Source of the DNA: CAZCFB01 sp964511535
GTDB taxonomy: Bacteria > Myxococcota_A > Polyangia > GCA-2747355 > CAZCFB01
Reading direction: 5' to 3'
Length of the DNA: 31,579 nucleotides
NCBI GenBank assembly: GCA_964511535.1
Contig: CAZEFW010000108.1
Location: forward strand, 1 to 31,579
A program made the position numbers and the translations under genes. Each line of letters begins with the position of its first letter. Within the stretch, counting starts at the first letter, position 1. This document shows, one piece after another, positions 24,937 to 31,579 of this stretch. The notes below the pieces were generated by a model. That model searched no databases. It was not told the DNA's origin and saw nothing but the letters and a program-made list of their open reading frames with translations.

Positions 24937-25434
24937 GTGAGGACATTCATCATCATCACCAGCACCATCGCGCTGCTCGCCATCGGCTGCAGCGATGACA
25001 CCGACACCAACACCGGCAAGAAGGACGGAGCCGTTACCGCGGACAAGGGATCGACCGCGGATCAGGGCACCACCGCCGACCAGGCAGCGCAGAAGGATGC
25101 TGGCGCGGCGGACGGCGCGGCGGCCAGCGGCTTCGGCAAGGTGGTCTGGCCCATCCTCTCGGCCGGCTGCTCCTGCCACAAGGGCGGCAGCCCGGGCAGC
25201 CTGAGCCTGCCCGACGAGGCGACCTCCTACACCAACCTGGTGGGCAAGGCCTCCACTGGCTGCGCGACCCTCAAGCTGGTGGAAGCCGGCGACGCCGCCA
25301 AGAGCTACCTGGTGCAGAAGCTCGAGGGCAGCGGCAGCTGCTTCACCGGGGACAAGATGCCCAAGGGCGGCAGCCTCACCGCGGCCCAGATCACCGCCAT
25401 CAAGGGCTGGATCACCGCGGGCGCCAAGAAGTAG
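24937..25434 (+). CDS. Lipoprotein with a cytochrome-c-like domain and a non-standard CxCH site
   Basis: A 165-residue lipoprotein with lipobox LLAIGC (Cys18), then an Asp/Ala/Thr-rich linker (STADQGTTADQAAQKDAG) to about residue 65. The rest is like a small cytochrome c: VVWPILSAGCSCHKGGSPG, LVGKAS, SYLVQKLEG, DKMPKGG (M141) and ITAIKGWITAGA. The heme site reads C78-S-C80-H81, one residue shorter than CxxCH. Two further cysteines (C109 region and GSGSC) may form a disulfide. The GTG start is firm: AAAGGAG lies 6 nt upstream. The 119-nt gap before it is the most AT-rich stretch nearby and likely holds its own promoter, though I cannot assign the hexamers. Confidence 0.85.
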   Translation: MRTFIIITSTIALLAIGCSDDTDTNTGKKDGAVTADKGSTADQGTTADQAAQKDAGAADGAAASGFGKVVWPILSAGCSCHKGGSPGSLSLPDEATSYTNLVGKASTGCATLKLVEAGDAAKSYLVQKLEGSGSCFTGDKMPKGGSLTAAQITAIKGWITAGAKK

Positions 25435-25545
25435 CCGAACCGCGAAGCGATTTCCCCTTTGCCCCGGCCCTTGCACTGGCCCCGGCCCTCGCCGTATCCC
25501 TGATCCCATCTGGAACCTACCCGCCCCCCCGGTGTCCCAACTCCC

Positions 25546-26631
25546 ATGAGCCGCTGGTTCTGGATAGTGCCCGTGCTGGCAATGACCGTCGGCGGTGCCG
25601 GTCTGGTGCTGAGCCAGTGCTCGGGCTCTGGCCCCATCGCGCCGCCGGTGACCGGCCCTGCCGCGGCCCCGGCCCCGGCCCAGGTCACCGGGACCTTCGG
25701 CCCGGACATCGGGCCTGCCGGCCCGCGGGGCATGCTGCGCAAGGCCCCGGACCCGCATCGCCTGCAGGCGCTCACCGCGCGGCTGGCTCCCCTGCACAGT
25801 CGCATGGGCGAGGTGCAGCCCGGTGACTGGCTGTCGCAGCACCGGGAGCCGGGGCAAACCTTCACACGCTACCTCCAGCAGGAGCCGGTGCACGCCCGGG
25901 GCAAGCGGCGCGTGCTGTACATCCAGCCCATCGGCACCTTCGACGCGCCCGAGTTGGAGGTGCTGGATCTGACGGCGCGCTTCCTCGGGGCCTTTTTTTG
26001 CCTGCCGGTCAAGGTGCTCGAGCGGCTCCCGTACAAGGCCATCCCGGCCAGCGCCCGGCGCAAGCACCCTGCATGGGGGGACCACCAGATCCTGACCACC
26101 TATGTCCTGGACCGGGTGCTGGCGCCGCGGCTGCCAGATGACGCGGCCACCCTGCTGGCGCTCACGCCTGAGGACCTGTGGCCCGGCCATGGCTGGAACT
26201 TCGTCTTCGGACAGGCGTCGCTGTACCACCGCGTGGGGGTCTGGTCCACCTACCGCAACGGCGACCCTGTCAAGGAGCGCGCCCTGCACCTGCTGCGCAC
26301 TTTCAAGATCGCCAGCCACGAGACGGGGCACATGTTCACAATCCATCACTGCACCGCCTACGAGTGCGGCATGTGCGGCAGCAACAACCGCGCGGAGTCG
26401 GACCGGCGCCCGCTGGCGTTCTGTCCGCAGTGCCTGGCCAAGCTGCTGTGGGCGACGGGCTGCGATGCCGCCCGGCGCTATCGCTCGCTGGCGGACCTGT
26501 GCCAGGAGGCGGGGCTCAGCCGCGAGGCCGCGCGCTACCGCAAGCTGCTGGCGGCGCTGGAGGGCACGGACGTGGCGGCACCTGGCGCCGGGGCGGGCGA
26601 CAAGGGGCGGCCTTCAGCGCCTGCGCCCTGA
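25546..26631 (+). CDS. Exported archaemetzincin (M54-type zinc protease)
   Basis: A 361-residue zinc metalloprotease. The N-terminus is a hydrophobic segment (WFWIVPVLAMTVGGAGLVLS) and a Cys in a poor lipobox, so the protein is exported or membrane-anchored; a Pro/Ala-rich linker follows. The catalytic signature is archaemetzincin-type: HETGHMFTIHHC (H258, E259, H262, H268, C269), C274xM276, and FCPQC (C293, C296), the last two matching the extra zinc-binding cysteines. The residue that is Gly in HExxHxxGxxH is Thr265 here. Characterised family members are mostly cytosolic and shorter, so export is a notable difference. The 111-nt gap upstream holds a CCCCGGCCCT direct repeat and no clear promoter or ribosome site. 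Its 3' end overlaps the convergent Sel1 gene by 18 bp. Confidence 0.9.
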   Translation: MSRWFWIVPVLAMTVGGAGLVLSQCSGSGPIAPPVTGPAAAPAPAQVTGTFGPDIGPAGPRGMLRKAPDPHRLQALTARLAPLHSRMGEVQPGDWLSQHREPGQTFTRYLQQEPVHARGKRRVLYIQPIGTFDAPELEVLDLTARFLGAFFCLPVKVLERLPYKAIPASARRKHPAWGDHQILTTYVLDRVLAPRLPDDAATLLALTPEDLWPGHGWNFVFGQASLYHRVGVWSTYRNGDPVKERALHLLRTFKIASHETGHMFTIHHCTAYECGMCGSNNRAESDRRPLAFCPQCLAKLLWATGCDAARRYRSLADLCQEAGLSREAARYRKLLAALEGTDVAAPGAGAGDKGRPSAPAP

Positions 26632-28952
26632 CCCGCTCCCGGACCGCAAGGCGCGGCAGGACCTCATGCTCCCCTCCTCGCAGGCGCGGCGCAGGGCAGC
26701 CCGCCCGCGGGCCGGGTCCTTCGGGATCCCGCCAAGCCCCTTGAGCAGGATGGCGCCGTACTCGTGGCAGCTGTCGGCGTGGTCCCGCTGGCACCCCCGG
26801 CGCAGGGCATCCAGCGCGGCCCGCCGGTCCTGCTGAACGCCCCGGCCGTGCCAGCGCAGCCGGGCCAGGCCGAGGCAAGCGTCCTGGCTGCCGCGGTCGC
26901 ACCTGCGGTGGAACGCGGACACGGTCTTGCGCTCCAGCTTCGCGGCGCGGGCCAGGTCCCCGGGGGCGCGCGGGCGCGCCCCCCGCGCCCGCGGCCCGGG
27001 GGGGGCGCGGGTGGCCCGGGCGCGGGGGGGNNNNNNNNNNCGCGGGCCCCCGGGCGGGGGACCGCGGCCCCGGTCTGGCCCCCCTGCGGCGCGGCGCGGG
27101 CCTGGGCCCCGGCCAAGCGCGGGCCCGACCGCAGCTCCCTGGCCAGGTCGTGGCAGCAGTAGCCGCTGCCTCGGGCGCAGCAGCGCGCCAGGAGCCGATC
27201 CGCCTCGGCCGGCGTTGAAGCGGGGGCCTTGCCCGACAGGTGCAGGTTCGCCAGGTACCTGCAGCCGCGGGCGTTGTTGCCCTTGCATCCGCGGGCAAAG
27301 AAGGGCGCGGCCCTGGCTGGATCGCGACGGGTGCCCAGGCCGGTCATGTGCATGTACCCCACCGAGACGCACGCCTTGCGGTACCCCCCCTCGCAGGCCC
27401 GCGCGTAGAGGGACAGGGCGGCGGGCAGGTCCTTGCGTTGCCCCTGCCGGCCGGACCAGACGAAGCTCGCCAGGGAGTTGCAGCTGCGCGCGTTGCCGCG
27501 GCGGCACCCCTCGCGGAGCAACGACACGGCGGTGGCCCGGTTGCGCGGGATCCCCTGCCCCCGCCATGCCATCAGCGCCAGGGAGTGGCAGCCGTGTAGG
27601 TCCCCGGAGTTGCACGAGAGGCGGTAGAGCGCGGCCGCCCGCGCCGGGTCGCGGGGCGCGCCGAGGCCGCGGGCCAGCAGGTAGGCCTGCCCGTTGCACC
27701 CGGTCATCAGCTTGCCCTGGCACGCGCGAGCCGTCAGGGCGTAGGCCCGGTTCAGATCCCGCGCCACGCCGCGCCCGGACTTGTACGCCGCGGCCAGGTC
27801 CACGCAGGCCAGCAGGTTCGCGCCCTGGCACGCGCGCTGGAGCAGCGCGGCGGCCTTCTTCGCATCGCGCACCACCCCGACCCCCATGGAGTACAGCTGC
27901 GCCAGCAGCTTGCAGCCGGCCATGTCCGCGCCGTCGCAGGCGCGGCGGTAGTAGTCCGCCGCGACCACCATGTCCCGGGCCACGCCGTGGCCCCGGGCGT
28001 ACAGGTTGCCGAGCTGCCGGCAGGCGCTGGCCTTGCCGCGCTTGCACGCGGCGTCCTGGGTCACGGCCATGGGCGCGCCGCCGAAGTAGCACCGGTCAAG
28101 CTCGCGCAGCCGCCGGTAGCAGTCCTGCGGCAGGCGCAACCCCTGGGGCGTGTAGCGCGCCGCGCGGGCCAGCTTGAGCGCCGCGAGGTTGCGCGGGTGC
28201 AGGCGATAGTGCTGGTGCAGCATGGAGGACTGGCCGCGCAGGCCGAGGTACCGGAGGTATTTGACGGAGACGAGCCAGCGACGGCCGGGCATCAGCTTCG
28301 CCCCCACCTGCCGGGCCAGGTTCTTGGCCCAGGTGAGGCAGTCGGTCTCCATGCGCAACCAGGTGGCGAAGGCGCACACGCCGTCGTAGCACGAGGCGAG
28401 GCGGCGGCTGCCGCGTTTGGGCTTCAGGCGGCTGCGGTCCCACACCACCACCCCCACCACGAGCGACTTCAGATCGGGCGGGCGCAGCCGGGCCAGCTGC
28501 TCGCGGTCGGCGCGGGGTGATCCCCTGGCGGGCGCCGGATCCCACCCCTCCACCGACGCCACCTCCCAGCGCAGGCCCGCCGGGGCGAAGAACCGGTTCA
28601 CGCAAGCCAGGGTGTTCTCCAGGCGCTGCTGCCAGGCCGGATCTCGCTGGGCCAGGCGCTCATCCAGCAGCAGCCGCAGCCGCAGGGTCCGCGTGCCAGC
28701 GGCGGGCGCGGGGCACAGGGGCGAAGCCGCCACCCGGGCCAGGCACTGGCGCTGGCGCTGCGCCGCGCTCTGCCCCGGCGCGACCTTTCCGCTGGAGAGC
28801 ATGCGGTCCAGCGCGCGCAGTCCTTCGGGCACCGCCTGGGCCTTCGGCTTGTGTCTCGGCTCGGGCTCCTCCGTGGAGGCGCAGGCGCCCAGGAGGCCAC
28901 CGAGGACCACCATCACAAAGACCCGCCCGCGCCGATTCGCTGCCCTGGTCAT
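26614..28952 (-). CDS. Sel1-repeat lipoprotein with a metzincin-like N-domain, broken by an assembly gap
   Basis: A lipoprotein of about 780 residues: MTRAANRRGRVFVMVVLGG then lipobox LLGAC. Residues about 85-290 resemble a metzincin-type domain (ENTLACVNRFFAPAGLRWEV; LARQVGAKL where HExxHxxG would stand; MLHQHYRLHPRNLAALKLARA). From about 305 there are at least eight Cys-paired Sel1 repeats of roughly 36 residues (ACxxGxxxxCxxLG), as in Hcp-type proteins, and two or three more after the gap (FHRRCDRGSQDACLGL, DHADSCHEYGAILLKG, CEEGSMRSCRALR). The reading frame changes across the N run at 27031-27040. I treat this as an assembly artefact and join the parts; the exact length is unknown. Only 3 nt separate it from the hydrolase gene upstream. 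Confidence 0.8.
27031..27040. other. Assembly gap (10 N) with low-quality GC flanks
   Basis: Ten N inside the Sel1-repeat gene, flanked by about 60-70 nt of G/C homopolymers on both sides (26965-27085). The encoded protein there loses all Sel1 character and the frame shifts, so the flanks should not be trusted. Ten is probably a placeholder length. Confidence 0.95.
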
Positions 28953-28955
28953 GGC

Positions 28956-29933
28956 CTACCCCGGTAACACCTCCTCCAGCAGCTGACCGATCCAGCGATT
29001 CACCAGCGCCGGCTGCTCGATGAGGCCGAAGTGGGTCCCCCCTGTGATCTCACGGTAGCGCCCGTTGGGCACGGAGCTGGCGATGAAGCGGCCCGAACGC
29101 GGCGGGGTGACCCAGTCGCGGTCGCCGCAGATCATCAACACCGGGCAGGGCACGGAGGGGAGCGAGTCCGAGGCGTCGTGGGTCGCCAGCTCCAGCAAGG
29201 TGCGCATGTAGAGGCTCTTCTCGACCTGCCCCACCCCGGCGATGTCTGCGTCCAGGATGTCGCGCTCCACGTCGCGACCGATGAACTGGATTGTGGAGAG
29301 CAGCCAGTACGTGAACTCCGGGAAGCCGGTGCCGATGTCCAGGAGCAGCTGGGCCAGCGGCGGGTTGCGCCGGCCATAGTCGAACAGCGCCTCGGTCAGG
29401 TGCCCGGCAGGGAACGGCAGCCCGGTGCGGAAGGGCCGGCCGTAGGTGCCGAGCATACCCACCATGCCTGCCGCGCGTTCGGGCCACCCCCGGATCAGCT
29501 CCAGGGAGACCTGCACCCCCATGCTCCAGCCGACGAGCAGCGCCCGCTGCATTTCGAAGCGGTCCATCAGCTGGACCATGTCCTGGGCGTGGCGCGGCAT
29601 GGACACGTCCCTGTCCTCGCCCACCCACTGGGAGTCGCCCATGCCGCGGTAGTCCCAGCAAAGGACCCGGTGGGTCTGCTTGACGGCCTCGATCTGCCGG
29701 GCCAGCCCGAAGTAGCGCACGCCGATGCCGTTGGCGACCACCACGGGCGGCCCCTCGGGGTTACCGAACAGCTGGACGGCGAGGTCCACTCCGTCGTCGG
29801 TGGTGAAGGTGGTCGTCTCCATGGGCCCGAGGGCGTCGATCACGGGGCGGGGCAGCTGCATTTTGTCTCCAGCGGTCACGTGGGCGTCAGCGGGGACCAT
29901 CATAGCCAAGGTGACGGGGCGGTGGCTACTCAC
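28956..29933 (-). CDS. Alpha/beta-hydrolase fold enzyme
   Basis: A soluble serine hydrolase of 325 residues. The triad is visible: nucleophile elbow GWSMG (S137), the acid in ICGDRDWVTPP (about 273) and the base in GGTHFGLIEQP (about 300). The oxyanion-side strand is VVVANGIGVRYF, followed by WDYRGMGDS. Substrate is not predictable; it could be an esterase, lipase or haloperoxidase-like enzyme. The GTG at 29933 overlaps the upstream stop (GTGA), but GGAGG is then only 1 nt away. An ATG at 29861 with GGAG 5 nt upstream gives a 301-residue protein starting just before the fold and may be used instead. It is followed after 3 nt by the Sel1 lipoprotein gene. Confidence 0.88.
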   Translation of the reverse strand: MSSHRPVTLAMMVPADAHVTAGDKMQLPRPVIDALGPMETTTFTTDDGVDLAVQLFGNPEGPPVVVANGIGVRYFGLARQIEAVKQTHRVLCWDYRGMGDSQWVGEDRDVSMPRHAQDMVQLMDRFEMQRALLVGWSMGVQVSLELIRGWPERAAGMVGMLGTYGRPFRTGLPFPAGHLTEALFDYGRRNPPLAQLLLDIGTGFPEFTYWLLSTIQFIGRDVERDILDADIAGVGQVEKSLYMRTLLELATHDASDSLPSVPCPVLMICGDRDWVTPPRSGRFIASSVPNGRYREITGGTHFGLIEQPALVNRWIGQLLEEVLPG

Positions 29934-30999
29934 GCCTCCTTTCGTCTATCGATGGCGCCGAGCAGGGGGATCAGCAGACAGAGCAACGTGGCGCTGGTCT
30001 CCAGCCAGCCGGCAAACCGTGCCTGGGATCGTGAGGGGCGGAGGGTGTTGAGGGCGGCCTCCCGGTGGCGCGCCACAAGGGGCAGCGTCCTGGGGCACGC
30101 CGTGACGCGGGTGGCGCGGTGGGCGCACGCGGCCAGCCCGCGGTCCAGGGCGAGGGCGGCGGGGCGCCCCCCGCCGGGGGGGGGCGCGGGCGGGGGGCGG
30201 GGCGGGGGGGGCCCCCCGCGGGGGGGGGTGGGCGGGCCCGGNNNNNNNNNNCGGTGCGGGGGGGGGGGGGGGGGGCGCCCGCGGCCAGCCCGCGGTCCCG
30301 GGGGGGGGGGGGGGCCCGCGCCGCGCCGGGCAGGGCCCTGAGCTGGCGCCGGAGCGGCGGGGCCCAACGGCTGGCGTTCTTCAGCGGCCCTTTCAGCCCG
30401 ATCTGCAGCGTGAGCACGAACCGATCCATGTGCGCGGCCCCGTCCAGGGCAGCATCGCTGGCATGGGTCGACTTGACCCGGAAGGCGGCGGCAGCGCAAG
30501 CCAGCATCAGGCACAGCACCACGGCGAGCCGCCCGGCACGGCCCGCCAGCCGGAAGAGCAGCACACCCAGCACCAGCGCCACGGCGGGCGCCCCGAGGGC
30601 GACAACCCGCTGCGCCTGCCCCAGGACCTTGCGCCGCTCTTTTTGCCGCGCGGCGCGAGACCGCGCCAGGTTATCCGCGCGCTGGCAGGCCGCCCGGGGC
30701 GCGGTGTCCGGGTGGAGGCAGGAGCGCAGAGCAGCGTTCAGGGGACCGTCCCCGCCGGCGCTCCGGAGGTCCTGGCTCAGCTCGGCCAGGGCGGCCCGCC
30801 GCGCCGCCACGGGGAGCGCGGTCAACTCGGTCACCGGCACCCCCCGCTGCCAGAACCGGGCGTGGCTCAATCCGAGCTCGGCGGAGCGCCGCAGCGCCTT
30901 GCCCCCAAGCCAGGCGCCGCCCACGCAGCCCAGGAGGCCGATCCACAGGACGCTGGAAAGCAGCCGGTCACGTACGTTGTGGTCAATCACGGCACCCAT
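29930..30999 (-). CDS. Membrane protein of unknown function, interrupted by an assembly gap
   Basis: The N-terminal part reads MGAVIDHNVRDRLLSSVLWI with helix 1 at about residues 12-32, then a soluble stretch with ACQRADNLARSRAARQKERRK, two adjacent helices (VVALGAPAVALVLGVLLFRL and LAVVLCLMLACAAAAF), and after the gap a last hydrophobic segment (TSATLLCLLIPLLGAI) and DRRKEA. The frame differs on the two sides of the N run at 30242-30251, which I attribute to the assembly. It is the first gene of a minus-strand set with the hydrolase and Sel1 lipoprotein. A GTG at 31032 could extend it by 11 codons but would overlap the divergent gene. No family is recognised. Confidence 0.65.
30242..30251. 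other. Assembly gap (10 N) with duplicated flanks
   Basis: Ten N with long poly-G on both sides. A 30-nt segment, 30121-30150, recurs with two mismatches at 30273-30302 across the gap, so the two contig ends probably represent the same locus read twice and were not merged. Confidence 0.9.
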
Positions 31000-31005
31000 T
31001 ATGCT
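30977..31005 (+). promoter_or_regulatory. Candidate promoter of the zinc-ribbon gene
   Basis: TTGTGG (30977-30982), 17 nt, TATGCT (31000-31005). The leader would be only about 14 nt, just enough for the AGGAG at 31013-31017, which lies 8 nt before the ATG at 31026. The spacer contains the start codon of the divergent membrane-protein gene. Confidence 0.4.
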
Positions 31006-31025
31006 ATTGGCCAGGAGAACAGGCC

Positions 31026-31373
31026 ATGGCACCAGACGACGACTTCATCGATCCCCTGGGAGACGAGGCAGCGGAGCTCGAGGCGCGGTTCCGCGCCATG
31101 GAGGAGGAGGCGGACCTCGACGACCTCCGCCGCAGGGCCGGAGTTGCCCCGGGCCCGTCCGACGTGGGCAGCGGCGCGGACGCCCCAATCGGTCCGGATC
31201 CGCTATCCGACCTGAAGGCCGCCATCGACAATGACGGCCCGGTGGAGACCTACCTTCTGGCCATCTGCCCGGCATGCCAGACCAAGAATCGCATCAGCAT
31301 GACCCGTGTAAGGACCGGCGAGCCGGTGTGTGGGAAGTGCAAGGAGAAGCTGGCAGCGCCCCACCTGGGTTAG
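31026..31373 (+). CDS. Small protein with a C-terminal zinc ribbon
   Basis: A 115-residue soluble protein. The N-terminal ~60 residues are acidic and helical (DEAAELEARFRAMEEEADLDDL) and then disordered. The C-terminus holds CPAC (C81, C84) and CGKC (C102, C105) spaced as a zinc ribbon. The segment CPACQTKNRISMTRVRTGEPVCGKCKEKL resembles the zinc ribbon at the N-terminus of thioredoxin-2 proteins, but no thioredoxin domain follows. It could be an adaptor or a nucleic-acid-binding protein. Start supported by AGGAG at 8 nt. Confidence 0.8.
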   Translation: MAPDDDFIDPLGDEAAELEARFRAMEEEADLDDLRRRAGVAPGPSDVGSGADAPIGPDPLSDLKAAIDNDGPVETYLLAICPACQTKNRISMTRVRTGEPVCGKCKEKLAAPHLG

Positions 31374-31393
31374 TTTTTGGCAGCGCCCCACCT
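31351..31393. repeat. 16-bp direct repeat spanning the end of the zinc-ribbon gene
   Basis: The 16-bp segment at 31351-31366 recurs exactly at 31378-31393. The first copy encodes the last residues of the zinc-ribbon protein and the second lies just after its stop. It leads into the longer repeats that follow. Confidence 0.85.
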
Positions 31394-31413
31394 CATGGTT
31401 CCCGCACCGTCGT

Positions 31414-31506
31414 GGTTCCCGCACCGGGGTTACTTCCGTGCGCACCGGGGTTGCTTCTTCGAGCGGGGTTCCCGCACCGGGGTTACTTCCGTGCGCACCG
31501 GGGTTG
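31414..31506. repeat. Two perfect 40-bp direct repeats near the scaffold end
   Basis: Positions 31414-31453 and 31467-31506 are identical over 40 bp with a 13-nt spacer. Inside each unit caccgggg(tt) occurs twice, and a partial copy ggttcccgcaccg lies at 31397-31409. The 206 nt after the zinc-ribbon stop hold no other feature that I can support; open frames across this stretch are only translated repeat. Confidence 0.9.
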
Positions 31507-31579
31507 ATTCTCCGCTCTGACCATAAACATCGCGGAGCTGCTCGTTCTGATGATTCGAGGTTGGAGGATTAGCGAGGTT

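Noticed and set aside
25546..25628. Archaemetzincin as a classical lipoprotein
   Set aside because: The Cys after the hydrophobic segment is preceded by Gln (LSQC), which is not a good lipobox; export is supported but acylation is not.
24757..26349. A 530-codon minus-strand open frame
   Set aside because: Antisense to the CxCH lipoprotein and the archaemetzincin, both of which have clear motifs and a ribosome site or signal peptide.
26614..28952. Sel1 gene as a pseudogene with a frameshift
   Set aside because: The frame change coincides with the N gap and poly-G/C flanks; the code is clean on both sides, so an assembly error is more likely.
31274..31572. Plus-strand open frames over the terminal repeats
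   Set aside because: They are translations of the direct repeats and overlap the zinc-ribbon gene in other frames; no start signal or domain.

Overview
This 31.6-kb window is high-GC DNA from a Gram-negative bacterium. The signs are many lipoproteins with lipoboxes, a beta-barrel outer-membrane protein and c-type cytochromes. The style (Cys-lipoproteins with Asp/Pro-rich stalks, PPC-like repeat domains, Sel1-repeat lipoproteins, STAND ATPases fused to helical arrays) is most like Myxococcota or a related deltaproteobacterial lineage. That placement is inferred from gene style, not from a marker gene. Two runs of ten N (27031-27040 and 30242-30251), flanked by poly-G/poly-C, show this is a draft scaffold, probably from a metagenome.

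Layout. Positions 167-6084 hold six minus-strand genes: an MBL-fold hydrolase, a four-helix membrane protein, a secreted unknown, a dicarboxylate/amino-acid:cation symporter and two lipoproteins. Upstream on the same strand lies tRNA-Arg(ACG) with its own terminator. Positions 6360-8510 encode a lipoprotein with a 12-copy heptapeptide stalk and four tandem PPC-like domains. It converges on a minus-strand protein with two PilZ-like ends (8543-9979). An ARPP-1/DUF6569 protein (10082-11014) is transcribed away from a five-gene block.

The most interesting part is 11144-17100. It is a run of five genes joined by start/stop overlaps or an 8-nt gap: a small charged protein, a PHP-domain metal-dependent phosphoesterase, a 1355-residue STAND-type NTPase whose N-terminus carries a HEPN-like RxxxxH motif, a Cys/Trp-rich 126-residue protein, and a 39-residue single-helix membrane peptide. 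Directly convergent to it is a second STAND-type ATPase (17116-21333) with a signal peptide, an extracytoplasmic domain, about seven membrane helices and a cytoplasmic AAA-TPR part, preceded by a GDPD-like gene. The five-gene block resembles sensing/effector (possibly defence or signalling) cassettes, but no function is proven by the sequence.

The second interesting region is 22318-25434. It holds a monoheme lipoprotein, a fused di-heme/beta-barrel outer-membrane protein and a di-heme lipoprotein, all translationally overlapped, followed by a lipoprotein with an unusual CxCH site. This looks like an outer-membrane electron conduit. The rest contains an exported archaemetzincin, a Sel1-repeat lipoprotein with what looks like an inactivated metzincin domain, an alpha/beta hydrolase, a membrane protein broken by an assembly gap, and a small zinc-ribbon protein followed by short direct repeats at the scaffold end.
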